Translations under genes and position numbers: made by a program
Shown: piece by piece, positions 19,577 to 31,475 of the stretch
How positions within the stretch are numbered: position 1 is the stretch's first letter
Layout: each line of letters opens with the position of its first letter
Notes under the pieces: model-generated
Seen by the model: the letters and a program-made list of their open reading frames with translations, nothing else
Databases searched by the model: none
What the model was told of the DNA's origin: nothing
Assembly (NCBI GenBank): GCA_040954595.2
Contig: CM082593.2
Span: 9,300,001-9,364,000 of the forward strand
DNA length: 64,000 nucleotides
Reading direction: 5' to 3'
Origin: Balanoglossus misakiensis
Lineage: Eukaryota; Hemichordata

Positions 19577-22500
19577 GAACGGTAACAGTCCCTCTAATGT
19601 TATTGATTCTTTAATAGGCCACGCCAATGAAACTGAGATTGTGCTGGAAGGATCCTCGTGTATTGCGCTGATAGACACCGGGTCCATGGTATCTACTGTT
19701 GCTGACACTTTTAACAGAGAGAAGCTACAGAAACCAATTCATGACCTGAACAACTTGGTGAAGGTAGAAGGGGCTAGTGGTACAGAAGTTCCTTACCTTG
19801 GTTATATTGAAGTTGAAGTGAAATTCCCAGATAGCCATGGACAAGAGATGTCTAAAGATGTATTATTGCTTGTTGTTGAAGACACGGAATATAATCAGAT
19901 GGTTCCAGTTGTGATAGGCACAAATGTTCTCCAACATTATGTGGATGAAGATACACAGTACAGTACAGACCTATCCTCAGTATGGAGACTAGCATACCAA
20001 GCGACTATCCACCGGCAGAGGGCCGAAGGTAGGACATTTACAGTTACCACTACTAAACCCACAACCATTGGACCATACGAACGCACAGTCATCCATGGAT
20101 TTTGCAGAGTGGACCTAAGAAATTGTCAATCAGTAGTTGTGGTGGAACCAGAAAATGACAGACTTTTACCTGGTGGTTTACTTGTTACTCCAGCCGTGTT
20201 GAAGTTAGAGCCTCGTGGTAATTCGTGTCGAATCCCAGTAATGGTGACCAACTATGGAGCACGTGCTGTCACAGTTCCCCCTAAAAGCACCCTATGTAAC
20301 ATGAACTTAGCATCTAATGTCTCACAGCCTTTAGATCCATATGGAGATGATATTGATACAAACTCAGATGGGACCACCTCACCAAAAGTACCCGATTGGC
20401 TGATAAAAGACCTGGGATTACAAGAGGCAGATACAGAATTAACAGAAATCCAGAAAGACCAAGCCTTGGCTACCATTGGTAAATGGCAAACCGTGTTCTC
20501 TACAGGTGAGAGAGATTTGGGACACACAACATTGGTAACACATTCGATAAAGTTAACGGATGAAACCCCCTTTAAAGATAAATACCGTCGAATCCCTATG
20601 GGTATGTACGAAGAATTGCAACAGTACCTGCAAGATATGCTACAGAGTGGTGTGATTAGAGAATCAAACAGCCCGTGGTCCTCAAATGTTGTATGTGTCA
20701 GAAAACCTGATGGGAAGCTGAGGGTGTGTATTGATTATAGACGTCTCAACGCCAAAACCATTAAAGACGCTTACGCATTACCCCGGGTATTGGATACGCT
20801 TGATAACCTTAGTAACGCCGAGTGGTTTTCATCGCTTGATCTACGGTCTGGATATTACCAAGTAGAGATGGCGGAAGACGACAAAGCGAAGACAGCTTTC
20901 ACGGTGGGAAACTTCGGCTTATTTGAATTCAACCGTATGTCTATGGGTCTGACCAACGCACCTGCAACTTTCCAGCGTCTCATGGAGAAGTGTTTTGGAG
21001 AATTGGCGTTCAGAGAATGTTGTGTGTATTTAGATGACATCATAGTATTTTCGAAGACTTTTGAAGACCACCTCAATAGATTGGAGCGGGTATTCCAGCG
21101 GCTGGCATCACATGGATTAAAGTTGAAGGCAACGAAATGTGTTTTATTCCAGAAGAAGGTGAAATATCTTGGACACGTGGTATCAGCCGACGGAATTACA
21201 ACGGACCCAGACAAGGTAGCAGCTCTGAAGGAATGGCCAATACCCACTACTGTAACAGAACTGAGAAGATTTCTTGGATTTGCAGGGTATTACAGGAGAT
21301 TTATCCAAAGCTACAGTAATATTGCCAAGCCACTTAACGACTTGCTGTGTGGACGTCAGTCAAGGAATAAGGCGGGAAAATTTGAAAAACTCCAGTGGGG
21401 ACAACAGGAACAACAAGCTTTCGACACTCTGAGGAAGAGCCTAATGTCGTCACCAATACTAGCCTTTGCTGACTACTCACTTCCATTTGAAATACATACT
21501 GATGCAAGTTCCACATGTCTGGGAGCAGTGCTGTATCAACGCCAGAAAGGTATTCTCAGAGTAATTGCCTATGCAAGTAGAGGAATCACCAAGTCTGAAA
21601 GTAATTATCCAGCTCATAAATTAGAATTTTTGGCACTGAAATGGGCCGTCACCAAGAAGTTCAACGACTACCTGTATGGAAGCAAATTCACTGTGTTTAC
21701 AGACAACAACCCTTTGACGTATGTGTTAACTTCTGCGAAACTGGATGCGGTGGGACACAGATGGTTGTCAGACTTGTCATTGTACGACTTCTCTATTGTT
21801 TACCGGAGTGGTAAGAAGAATATAGAGGCTGACGCTTTGTCTAGGATTCCATGGAATAGAGAGAATCCAGAGACGGAAACCAATCTGGGAGCCGATGTAG
21901 TCCAGGCGCTTTGTCGAGCAACAGAAGGTCCATACGTAACTTCATTCGGAATGGTAGCAGATGAGGACAGACCTGCAGTAGTTCAAGGTGGGGATGATGT
22001 GTTCTGGAAGACGGAGCAGTCCAAAGATTCAACAATACGGTATGTGACTGATCAGCTTGAAAAGGACCACAAACCACTTATGAGAGATCATACAGGAGAT
22101 ATCAGAATACTTATACGAGATTGGAAACGCCTTGTTCTGAAGAATGGAGTCCTATACAGGAAATGCTTCATCGATGATATACAATATTTGCAACTTGTCT
22201 TACCAGTACACCATAGAAAAGATGTCCTGGAGGAACTACATGATAAACTTGGACACTTTGGCCAAGATAAAACCCTGGATCTGGTACGACGAAGATTCTA
22301 CTGGCCTAGGATGTCGATGGATGTTCAAAAGAAAGTGGAACATTGTTTACCATGCATTCGCAGGAAAAGTTCAACTTCCTTACCCAGAACTCCCTTGGTT
22401 AATATTCACACATCACAACCGATGGAAATGGTGTGCATCGACTTTCTCCATATACCAACACCAGATCAAGGATATAGCAACATATTAGTGATGACGGACC

Positions 22501-23573
22501 ATTTCACTCGATACGCTATAGCAGTACCTACAAAGAACCAGTCTGCCAAAACAACTGCCAAAGCATTGTTTGAACATTTGATTTTGCATTATGGGTTCCC
22601 TGGACGATTACACAGTGACCAGGGGCGAAACTTTGAGTCGTCTACAATTCAGGAACTTTGCCGAATAGCAAATATTAAGAAGTCCAGGACCACTCCATAC
22701 CACCCCCAGGGAAATGGAATGTGCGAACGATTTAATAAGACGTTATTACAGATGCTTGGAACTATGAATGAAGACAACAAAACAAGATGGGCTTCACATG
22801 TCAATACGATGGTTCATGCCTATAATTCTACAAAGCATGAAAGCACCGGATATTCACCTTTCTTTTTGATGTTTGGTCGTGAACCAAGACTGCCTATAGA
22901 TGTATCTGGACATGCAGACCAGACCAACCTAGAATATGGTGGAACAGTTTCAGATTATGTGACGAAACTTGCCGAACGGTTGGATTACGCCTATAAAGTA
23001 GCAACGGAACGGTCTGTTAAGTCTGGTGAACGGCAGAAGAAGTCATATGATAGAAAAGTGAAGGTGGCCATAATACAACCTGGTGATACTGTGTTGGTGA
23101 AGAATACAGGACCTAAAGACAATTACAAATTGGCAGACCAATGGGAAAAGGATCCATATACAGTGATTTCACAGCCCATAGAAGACATTCCAGTATACGT
23201 GGTACAAAAACAAGTTAAGGGTGGAAGGAAGCGGACACTACATAGAAATTTGCTACTCCCAATACCAATAATTCCGGACGAACTGGATGACGATGTTAAC
23301 ACCAAGATGACGCAGCGTGATGTTAAGCAGAGTGTACCGGGTGTTATCAACGATGCTACCCAGGATGCAGTGGACGAAGAGGATGACGGCATTGGTAAAT
23401 TGCAATTCGTGTCAACTATCAACTTGCCAACAGAACACAATGCTCTTAATCCTACTGCTGCAGAATTCATCCCATCCAGAAGAGAAAGTTCCCTGATGGA
23501 CAACCCCACAAGTATGGTTAATCCGGATGGACCTTCTCAAGTACTTACCTCAGATTTCTCGAATCATATTTAG
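19533..23573 (+). CDS. Pol polyprotein (protease, RT, RNase H, integrase)
   Basis: Entered by frameshift and open to TAG at 23571-23573. Residue numbers count from the codon at 19641. Protease: ALIDTGS, catalytic Asp 12. RT: KLRVCIDYRRLN and YLDD at 463-466. RNase H: first Asp at 621 (TDASST), then TDNNPLTYV. Integrase: zinc region from HDKLGHFGQDKTLDLV (867) to HCLPC, and catalytic D934, D993, E1029 (35 residues between the last two). A GPKDNY-type module and an acidic tail follow. All catalytic residues expected for Ty3/gypsy Pol are present. There is no chromodomain, unlike the gypsy family at 4-14 kb. The frame is intact apart from the TAG, beyond which the same frame continues with typical Pol-tail sequence. 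Confidence 0.93.
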   Translation, partial: KWGATRHPEGHALGRNGNSPSNVIDSLIGHANETEIVLEGSSCIALIDTGSMVSTVADTFNREKLQKPIHDLNNLVKVEGASGTEVPYLGYIEVEVKFPDSHGQEMSKDVLLLVVEDTEYNQMVPVVIGTNVLQHYVDEDTQYSTDLSSVWRLAYQATIHRQRAEGRTFTVTTTKPTTIGPYERTVIHGFCRVDLRNCQSVVVVEPENDRLLPGGLLVTPAVLKLEPRGNSCRIPVMVTNYGARAVTVPPKSTLCNMNLASNVSQPLDPYGDDIDTNSDGTTSPKVPDWLIKDLGLQEADTELTEIQKDQALATIGKWQTVFSTGERDLGHTTLVTHSIKLTDETPFKDKYRRIPMGMYEELQQYLQDMLQSGVIRESNSPWSSNVVCVRKPDGKLRVCIDYRRLNAKTIKDAYALPRVLDTLDNLSNAEWFSSLDLRSGYYQVEMAEDDKAKTAFTVGNFGLFEFNRMSMGLTNAPATFQRLMEKCFGELAFRECCVYLDDIIVFSKTFEDHLNRLERVFQRLASHGLKLKATKCVLFQKKVKYLGHVVSADGITTDPDKVAALKEWPIPTTVTELRRFLGFAGYYRRFIQSYSNIAKPLNDLLCGRQSRNKAGKFEKLQWGQQEQQAFDTLRKSLMSSPILAFADYSLPFEIHTDASSTCLGAVLYQRQKGILRVIAYASRGITKSESNYPAHKLEFLALKWAVTKKFNDYLYGSKFTVFTDNNPLTYVLTSAKLDAVGHRWLSDLSLYDFSIVYRSGKKNIEADALSRIPWNRENPETETNLGADVVQALCRATEGPYVTSFGMVADEDRPAVVQGGDDVFWKTEQSKDSTIRYVTDQLEKDHKPLMRDHTGDIRILIRDWKRLVLKNGVLYRKCFIDDIQYLQLVLPVHHRKDVLEELHDKLGHFGQDKTLDLVRRRFYWPRMSMDVQKKVEHCLPCIRRKSSTSLPRTPLVNIHTSQPMEMVCIDFLHIPTPDQGYSNILVMTDHFTRYAIAVPTKNQSAKTTAKALFEHLILHYGFPGRLHSDQGRNFESSTIQELCRIANIKKSRTTPYHPQGNGMCERFNKTLLQMLGTMNEDNKTRWASHVNTMVHAYNSTKHESTGYSPFFLMFGREPRLPIDVSGHADQTNLEYGGTVSDYVTKLAERLDYAYKVATERSVKSGERQKKSYDRKVKVAIIQPGDTVLVKNTGPKDNYKLADQWEKDPYTVISQPIEDIPVYVVQKQVKGGRKRTLHRNLLLPIPIIPDELDDDVNTKMTQRDVKQSVPGVINDATQDAVDEEDDGIGKLQFVSTINLPTEHNALNPTAAEFIPSRRESSLMDNPTSMVNPDGPSQVLTSDFSNHI

Positions 23574-23789
23574 CAAAGTACGGATGGTTGGTCATCGAGC
23601 GATCCAGATGGTATCACTCCTGCTACAACCAACATCAGTCCTGACTCCAGTAGTAGTACTCAACCTGAACCACGCTATCCTACACGACAGAGACGACCTC
23701 CAGATAGATATAGTCCCGAACAATGGAATCTAAAACAGTTTGCTCATACGACTTTATCTTCTATACCATTTATTAATTGCCACTATTAA
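23574..23789 (+). CDS. In-frame C-terminal extension of Pol beyond a TAG
   Basis: After TAG (23571-23573) the same frame stays open for 71 more codons to TAA at 23787-23789. It is Ser/Pro/Thr-rich and contains PRYPTRQRRPPDRYSPEQW, a basic motif common at the end of gypsy Pol proteins. This suggests that the natural end is at 23789 and that the TAG is a recent nonsense change or a read-through codon (the next codon is CAA). Confidence 0.6.
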   Translation, partial: QSTDGWSSSDPDGITPATTNISPDSSSSTQPEPRYPTRQRRPPDRYSPEQWNLKQFAHTTLSSIPFINCHY

Positions 23790-23848
23790 TCAAATATCTT
23801 TAACTTACTTTAAATGACGAGGACGCCATTTCTCCTCGCAGGGGTGCG

Positions 23849-24490
23849 TGTAACGGCCTTGTTGATCCATTGAATTTGTATACATGTATATCTGTATGTA
23901 TGTTATACCTGTATCTTATAGTAATTAGTTATTCAATTATTCATATGACGTAATAGTACTTACCTTCAATTGGTTGATCTTAATTATATGCAAACCACCT
24001 GGAAGTTTCATTTGACCAATGAACACAAGCTAATCTGGCACTATGATGTAATTGCTGATATAAAAGGACATGGTGCATAAAATTGGTCAGTTCACCTCTG
24101 TAGCCAGACCGGCCACACACGTTGGAACTGACATGTATTTGTTCCATTTCAGGTTAGTTTCCTTGTACCTTACCTGTTGCTTGAAGCTTTGTATTTTGGT
24201 GCATTCTACCGACTCATTTCAGCACAAGTAATTGGTGTCTTTAACTTGCGTCAATTTTCCAATTGTATGTCTATATTTTTCACTTGCATGAATTTTGGTG
24301 TATTCTGTTGGAGGTGAACTCCCATACATGTGTGTAATTTAGCAGTTCACCTCTGTAGCCAGACCGGCCACACACGTTGGAACTGACATGTATTTGTTCC
24401 ATTTCAGTTATTAAATGTAAGGCCTATGTCTTTGTTACCCGTAACCTGTTTGGTGTGAATATGTTGGAATGAACGGCGACAACCGTGACA
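23849..24490 (+). repeat. 3' LTR
   Basis: 642 bp, apparently identical to the 5' LTR, including both copies of the internal 65-bp repeat. It is preceded by a weak purine tract (GCAGGGGTGCG) and followed by AATA (24491-24494), the target duplication. Confidence 0.95.
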
Positions 24491-24494
24491 AATA

Positions 24495-27230
24495 CAAGCT
24501 AAAAAATTCGACATAAAAACGCTAAAAAGGTATATAAAAGTTGTAAAAAGTGTAAAAGAATTAGTGTATAAATGCTTTCATAAAAAGATGGGTTTTAAGT
24601 ATAAGTGGTCTTAATTCTAAGTTTAAAATTGCTCAGCTAGAAAATCCACAATAAGCATTTTCATTTTAATATAATTCAGTTCCCGATAATGATAAACATT
24701 TCCTATATACACATCGTTTGAAGCCTCCAGGGCTGTCAAATTTCTCCCATTTTTTTCCACAATAAAATACTTCAAATATCATTTAAAATCCCCAGCATTA
24801 AGTCATATAACTTGTATTTGCATCAGTTTGTCTTCTATTGGAGACACTTACCACGTTAGCTGCAGTGTACTGTTTGTATGGAGGCTGATGAAATGGGTGC
24901 GGCACACATTAAATATATAATGTGAATAATTTGCAAAATACAGCCATAATTGTGCGTCGATGAGATGTTCATGTTTGCCTTATAGTATGTACCAATCTAT
25001 TTAAAGTGGGATAATAAAGTAATGAACATAATGTAAACAGTGGCAGTTCTTGAGGCTTTTTGGGGAGCACTTTGTCATGATTGACAGTAAAACCAGCCAA
25101 CAATAAATATTGGAAAGAGTGTATAGTTACCATGGACGCCCTCTATGTTTTGACGTCACCATTAATTAACTGTAAACAATTTCCATCCTGTTTGTTTACA
25201 TGAGAGTAAAAATCTGGCCGAAAAAAAAATTAACACCAATTATTCATTTTGGCAAGATTTTTCACTCTGGTGTCTACAAGTGGGATGGAAGTTGTGTGTG
25301 GCGAATGTTGATTCACTATATGTCCACATGTAGAATGTAATCCATGTCTTGTAGCAAACATAATTAATAGAAAAGGGCAGCGAGAGAGAGACTTTGTCCC
25401 TTTAATGTTGTACAGCCGCATGTCCTGTCCGAGTCAAGAATGTTTGAAAGTACAGGTGCAGGCAAAAATAACGATCAGCTATCAAACATTTCTCCTCAAC
25501 AGTGTATGGCAGAGACAAAATTAGACATGTTTTATCATTGGTTAATTTAAATGTACACAGTCGATAATCTTACAACTGAGTTGGAAGAGGCGGGGGGGGG
25601 GGGAAGACTGTAATATGTTTGGACCGCCAATAATACCTAATCAATGTGGACGCACAGATGGCCATTGGTATGATAATGAGTGTGCTGTAAAAAGAAAGCT
25701 CAAATTCTATTGGTTGAATATTTTTAGACTAGAAGCCTGTTGAATGTCAGATAGCAGAGGATCCCTGAATCAGTATAAAATGTGTAGTAGTGTGAAGTAT
25801 TAGGGTCATTGACATTGTCTTGATTCACAATAGTAGAGATCGGTAGGCAGTTTATGTAAATTGTAATGCAAAAGTTATTTATTATACTTGTAATGTGATT
25901 TCAGATAGGTATTAAAATAAAAGTATCATAATGTAATTATAATCCAGTTTTAATAATTCAAGAATTACCGGTTGTTATTTTAGTGCCAAATTTACATACA
26001 TCAATCTAAGTGCTCAACTGCTCACCTGCGTCCCAGAAAGAAAATTTGGCAATGTGGCAAGCCATTCCCAACCTGAAGAGGGTTTTATACCAGGGTGGGG
26101 AAATATAGTTTCATGTTATGTTATTTGAAATTGACCAATATAATTTCCATCACTCCACTATTAAAGCCACCAGATCCAAAAATAGTGTGTTAACACATTT
26201 CTTCCCAATCAGTGCGGCGTACGAACGTGTACAAAGGGTTGAAAATATGACTGGATGATATGACAGGGGGGCTGCAAACATTAAAGTTATAAATGGGGGA
26301 GTTCCGATCTGCATTTTCCCCACCTGTCTTGTTATTTGCTAATCCAAAATAAAAGCTATCACATTTCCAATTAAGCACCTGCAAACAACTTAATCTGTGT
26401 GCCCCGTCCACAGATTAAGATGATAAAGTAAATTTCGCGAGTTACTGGGTATAACAAGAGGATCAAAGAGAGATGGATTGTTCTTTTTAACAGATTTGAG
26501 CAATGTAAACAAATCATATGGTTCTCTGACATTCACGATAAACATGCAGCACTATAGACATTTGTGTTGCAAGATTTGAATGAAATTCATCTCCGCATGT
26601 GAAGGAAGGACAGACCGAAATTTGTACGCCCCACTGGAACATGGCGATCGGGACAAACAAAACTATTGCAATTACCTCACAACCATCAACTACTGCCTTG
26701 GGCGGTATTTCGAATTCCGTTCCAGGAAAAACAACAACAACACATATGCGAAGTTATAAGTGATAGCGAAAGAAAGTATGTACGTTTATTAAAATAACAC
26801 TAATCATAATCAAATAATTCCGATCATATCCATCCATATTCCAAATATATTCAATCAATTATCACATTTATATGGCATATTGTACAGACAAACACAACAC
26901 AATACAGCACAGGTATTACAGTAAGTCCAAAAAGATATCCTCCAGTAGTTGAATGTACGCATGTGCACATAATAACTACCTAGGTCCATAGTGAATATGT
27001 CCTCTATACATTGGAAACCTACGATAATTAATACACCTGTGTCACATTTGTTCAAAAATAAATGTAGTTACAATTCAATTCCAATACGGTTTAAATGCTG
27101 ACCTTTTTATTTAGCTTAATCTTAATTATTAAATGTAATAAATCGACAGTGTTGCGCTTAATGTAAGAGAAACCAAACTAACAATCATAAATAATATTTT
27201 GCATTCGATCATTGAATCAATAACACGGAT
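24495..27230. other. Non-coding stretch
   Basis: No gene supported. It contains the rest of the interrupted TATATAGCGC-type repeat (from 24495), a G-run at 25594-25602 and the dispersed repeat listed at 25195-25410. Confidence 0.5.
25195..25410. repeat. Dispersed repeat ending in GACTTTGTCCCTTTAA
   Basis: The segment containing ACAAGTGGGATGGAAGTTGT, CATAATTAAT and AGAGAGAGACTTTGTCCCTT reappears at 33455-33610 (with its end part inverted) and at 58740-58870. The copies keep order and spacing well enough to be one family; no coding potential is seen. Confidence 0.65.
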
Positions 27231-27235
27231 AAAGC

Positions 27236-27402
27236 TCAAAGCCAGAACAGTATTCTGTCATTTTTCAACTTCGGAGCAGGGTCTAGGTTTCTTACAAAAC
27301 GCGAAATCCCGAGGATCAACACAATATGCACAACCAGATATGCAGCGAAAAAGCCTAGGACTAGAACCATGAAAGTGTTGTCATTGTTACCGAGTTCGTC
27401 AC
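27236..27402 (-). CDS. Last exon: transmembrane segment and short tail
   Basis: An acceptor TTTTTTTCTTGACAG precedes the exon, which starts in phase 1. It encodes DELGNNDNTF, then a hydrophobic helix (MVLVLGFFAAYLVVHIVLIL), then basic SRFVRNLDPAPKLKNDR and a stop. The layout is that of a type I membrane protein: one membrane span and a cytoplasmic tail of about 25 residues. The phase matches the donor at 27904 of the next exon upstream, so both probably belong to one gene. The function of the protein is not shown by this exon. Confidence 0.55.
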
Positions 27403-27630
27403 CTGTCAAGAAAAAAAAATGATAGCAAAAAAGCTTAAAGTGCAGAATATGAGGCCTTGGGCTATAGGCGTGGACAGGATTCATTCGGGTTACTTGTGAC
27501 GTGGGCAGGATCCATTCAGGTTACTTATGAAATACAGTATTATATATTTGCGAGCATAACCATCTATATATTCAATAAAATCACTAGGCAAATATATTTT
27601 ACCATTGACTGGTAAATGGCCAATCAAAAA

Positions 27631-27689
27631 CCACACACACATACACACACACACACACACACACCCACACAAACGCACACACACACACA
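27631..27689. repeat. (CA)n microsatellite
   Basis: Mostly CA dinucleotides with a few interruptions, lying in the putative last intron of the minus-strand gene. The cysteine/valine-rich open frames over it are artefacts. Confidence 0.95.
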
Positions 27690-27904
27690 ACATCAGCAGC
27701 ACAGCGTGGCCTAGCACAGACAACCATAAATGCAGCCAGAAGACAAAACCATGAAAGAAAGATGCACGGACCTCTGGCAAAATAAAGAAGTGATATCATG
27801 CAGGTGTTTCAAAAATATTAAGGCCGCCCAGTCTCATTTTATATTATTTGATTGTGTTTTGTTTCTACAATTGTGATTGTGAAGCACAGTGGGCCTATAC
27901 TTAC

Positions 27905-28071
27905 AGCGGGGCACTTTCGAATAGCCATCGACAACACTAATGCTTGGGAAATGTTGGCACAGTGGACCTTTACATGCAGTATGTTGAGAGAAGATGCTGG
28001 CGTCGATTGTATCTGTTGATATGGAGACAGAATCAGTGTGGTCTCCCTCAACGTCTGGTTCAGTCCCATCA
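27905..28071 (-). CDS. Probable exon, extracellular stalk
   Basis: The frame reads TEPDVEGDHTDSVSISTDT, IDASIFSQHTACKGPLCQH, VDGYSKVPR and ends at a consensus donor (CGCT|GTAAGT, 27904-27903) in phase 1, matching the transmembrane exon. Its 5' border is unclear: a TATATAGCGC-type repeat (about 28072-28140) separates it from the same-frame segment 28408-28110. Either the repeat sits in a small intron (possible acceptor AACCAG at about 28060) or it has interrupted one long exon. Confidence 0.4.
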
Positions 28072-28140
28072 ATCAATCAATCAAGCAACAAAGTTTATAT
28101 AGCGCCAAAATCCCCCCCATGCACTACAGTTGTAGCCGTT
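28072..28140. repeat. Small TATATAGCGC-type repeat insertion
   Basis: (CAAT)n-like CAATCAATCAATCAAGCAAC next to TTTATATAGCGCCAAAATCC. On the minus strand it brings stops between two same-frame coding segments. A related motif is at about 16345. Confidence 0.45.
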
Positions 28141-28408
28141 ATAGTAGGGTTTTCCTTCAAGATGAAACCAGACACGCTCTCAGTGCCCTTGTAATCAGGG
28201 ATGTCTGTCAGAACTTCGTTATCTGTCGTTTCGTATCGCTGCATTACGGTTAACTCTAACGAGGATTCTGTTTCAGTCATTCTAGTTTCAGATTTAGCAT
28301 CAGCGCCAGTATCTTCTGTGACATCTGTTGACATTTTTGAATAACTGGTGTCAGTAACATCAGAGCTAACATGGTCTGTATACCCAGGTGTATTCGACAC
28401 TGGTTCAC
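28110..28408 (-). CDS. Probable exon, Ser/Thr-rich with tyrosine motifs
   Basis: An acceptor TTTTACATTACAG precedes a phase-1 start. The frame encodes GEPVSNTPGYTDHVSSDVTD, SYSKMSTDVTEDTG, ETRMTETESSLELT and further acidic Ser/Thr-rich sequence, with no recognised domain. If it lies N-terminal to the membrane span it is a mucin-like stalk. The tyrosines in YSKM and PDYKG would matter only if it were cytoplasmic. No good donor is seen before the repeat. Confidence 0.4.
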
Positions 28409-31330
28409 CTGTAATGTAAAACCCACAAGATATAACTGGTTTAGGATAAGTGGTATTCAAAGAAGCGTTTGGTCACAAAAGGGCGCCATGTTTACTTCGG
28501 CTTGTATTAGTGATTCATTGAAGCATGTTAGGTCCATATCTGACAAGAAACTGCCACGCTGAATATTGCAATTTCTGGTAACATCATTCATTCAAACTGC
28601 AATAAATCGATGGTGCAGATCGGATACACCTCTTAGTAAAACGGGTTTCCCGTTTATTTTTGGAGGACGTTTACACTTATTTTGTCTGCCGGTAATGTGG
28701 ATAATGTAACGTTCTCGCGACGAAGGTTTTATTAGACACGCAAGAGAGAACCAATACAAGAAGTGGCGATGCAGTTCTTTTCTGAGATGGCGACATTTCA
28801 GTACTTGCATGTCGCAACCGTTCGTGACTCAAGTTACATCTATTTAGAGTTCAACATATTAACAAACATGGTACAATTATTACGCCACAACTTTGCAATA
28901 CAATGAAACTGCACACATTAGAAACCCGACCAAAATCCTAAAAGGTCGCCATTCGTCTTTACTTCATACAAAAAGTATTGCTTAACCAATTTGCATGGGA
29001 GTCTCTGGTTTACTGTTGAACGATTTGATAAAGTTTAACATATACACCTACCATATCGACAGACAAATCTTCGATAAAGTAGACAATCATCCAAAATGTA
29101 CAATTTTGTGGCTCTAAAAAATTACAATAAAAAATCGTTACTAATTCTGTTCAATGCGATTATCAGGAAAAATCATTAAAACATGTTATCAGCTGAATCT
29201 GAATTGTGTCACATTCCTTAGGCTTCATTAAAGGGCGACGAACGCCTTATGCGCATGAGCCAAACTAGAGACTCGGGCAGTATGCTGTTATAACAACAGA
29301 CAAGATGGCGGAGACTAGTCTGTGTTGGAGATCAGGAACAGACAACAAATTGGATTAAACGAAGGGACAAATCTAAAGTCTCATATTCGGCGCCCATGCA
29401 ATAAGAAAGGATGCGGATGCAGCCAACTATTTGAATGTGCCAAAGGCAAACTTTGCAGAACATTTGGGTTGGACGTATTGTTTGTACATACGAAAGTACG
29501 CACATGCGCATAAGATGATCGTCGGCCTAAGCTACACATCCTTACTCAACTTGATGCACATATGTGCTCTACTTATAGATGGAGACAACAGATCACGGAC
29601 GCGCAGTCACTGTACATTTTCTAGTTAACATAGCAGTACACCTTATCCAGACGAAACTGTTTACTGTGGATACATTGCGTTGGAGTGTCTAATTGTGATG
29701 GTGTTACATTCACCAATATTCTGCTAGGGAAACATGGTTTGGTGAAGACAAATAAATAATTACAAATCCGCTCGAATACATGTTCTCCAAGGGCTACCGT
29801 ATGGCTGGTGGTCCGCCCATGGTAAGTAAGTCAGTGGTGTCCCATCATAGTGCGTCCATTTATCCTCTGTATGCAAATGCATACCATCTATCCACAATAC
29901 TCTTTACAGAAAACCTTTATTGACGTAAAAAATAGAATTGATGTCAGGCCGGACAACTATGACTTCTTGCTTGTGATAGGTTTAGTTTATAGTGGATGCA
30001 ACAAAAAGTGGAATGGATAACCGTTTTTTTTTAGTAAAGCATGTTGCTTTTTACCTGTTTTCAAATTCCGTTTTCCTGAATTTCAAAATTAAATCCGCAA
30101 CGAGTAAAAATTCGTTTGCGTTCTCGGGAAAGTTCACGTATACGGGCGCTCCGAAGGTTACAATACATAAACAAACTCGCCCTCGATCGACCTTCCGTAC
30201 CACGTAGACAACATGACAGTGACACTTGCGGCATAATTTTTTTACGTATAGCTTCGTTGACATGACTGCTTGGTACATGGTACACGGTATGTATGGTGAA
30301 CGAATGTCAAATCCAGCATCATCATCGAGAGGTTTGCTTTACGTGCGTGAGCGAGCCATGTTGACTGCGCGTGATTCAAGAGCAGACGACATGTACCGAC
30401 GCAGTAGGAAGAAAAAAATAAACAAATCGCCGTTCGAGGTCGGGTTTGGAAATTAATAAATATCGCCGTATTTATTCTGTTTATGTTTGCATTTCTTTTT
30501 TTACCCCTTAAAATGTTCGCATTGTTCGAAATCCTCCGTTATTCAGTCGGAAATTGTACACGTCCACTGGTTCTTGGGCGCGTCGCGCGTCCATCGAATA
30601 ACACGATACATTATAAGTAATAATGTATAGCTATGACGTCTCAAAATTCACTGGTATTGATAAAGCTATATTACATATATTACATATGGCCTGCCGTTTA
30701 CGTTTACACCCCGTTTCTTCATCTGACACTTGCAGTATCCTGTTTGCGACATACTGATGCCGACATCTGTGAAAGTCGCAGTCGTTGTGCTAGGTTACTT
30801 GCTGATATTTAGGACAGGTTTTTCAGGTTGTGTTGTAGGAATCTTTTCAATTATCTTGTTATGTCGTTATACAATGTATGTTCCTCTGGCATGGCGATGT
30901 ATACATTTCTGGGTGCCACTAGTTGTATGACTAGTAAACAACATTGTCCAATGAAAGATGGGAGTGTGGTGTAACTAGCCTATAAAAAATTGTGATATCA
31001 TCGTAGTGTGACCTGTCCACGAAACAACCAATATCGTTGCCTGATCTCGTTTCTTTAATTTTCGGATGGTGTTCTTATGGTGTTTTCGATGTTTTCGTCT
31101 AAAATGGGAGTATCATATGTAATAATAACAGAACCCGATGGCGAGATCGTGCTGCAACAGAATACACCACCAGCACTCGTTCAAATACCGCGCTTGATCC
31201 ATCTGGTCGTGGGGTTCTGTCATATTAGCCGTTCTACATCAAAGGCCTCGCCAATAGAGATCTCGTTGCAAATATAAATCGCACAACACGCAGGTCAGGT
31301 CAGACCCCTTTAAAATTAAAACAACATTAC
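28409..31330. other. Non-coding stretch, presumed intron(s)
   Basis: Nothing coding could be supported on either strand. I looked for a third exon of the C-type lectin domain (a Trp-Asp/Cys...Cys-Glu pattern) on the minus strand and did not find one. GC-richer patches at 30100-30600 contain only short frames. Confidence 0.4.
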
Positions 31331-31475
31331 CATATTACACCACAATGTGCACCGTAATTGGTGTCTGTTCCAAACACCAAATCCATTACTGCGATACTTC
31401 TATCTATACTCGAACCGTCTGAGTGAACAAAGTGACCATTAGTCTCTCTATCATTGGCGTCGATCCAAACGAATT
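31331..31475 (-). CDS. C-type lectin-like domain, second part (exon)
   Basis: An acceptor TTTGCAATGGTTTACAG (phase 1) is followed by EFVWIDANDRETNGHFVHSD, GSSI and GTDTNYGAHCGVI, then a donor ATG|GTAATG. This matches the middle of a C-type lectin-like fold (WIG-N/D loop, W/F-x-x-SDG, then Cys). The final strand with the last Cys pair is absent and must be in another exon or lost. The QPD/EPN sugar-binding triplet is not visible, so carbohydrate binding cannot be claimed. Confidence 0.6.

Larger units (their letters stand above)
16423..24490 (+). mobile_element. Complete young Ty3/gypsy LTR retrotransposon
   Basis: An 8,068-bp element with two 642-bp LTRs in which I find no difference by eye. 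It starts TGTAAC and ends GTGACA, with a 4-bp AATA target duplication. Its order is LTR, tRNA-Ser primer site, ~1.07-kb leader, Gag (18136-19572), Pol in the -1 frame (open from 19503), a short spacer and LTR. Pol order protease-RT-RNase H-integrase is that of Ty3/gypsy; no env is present. The single visible lesion is a TAG late in Pol (23571). Identical LTRs indicate recent insertion. Confidence 0.93.

Noticed and set aside
27490-27799. Cysteine/valine-rich open frames
   Set aside because: They are translations of a (CA)n microsatellite.
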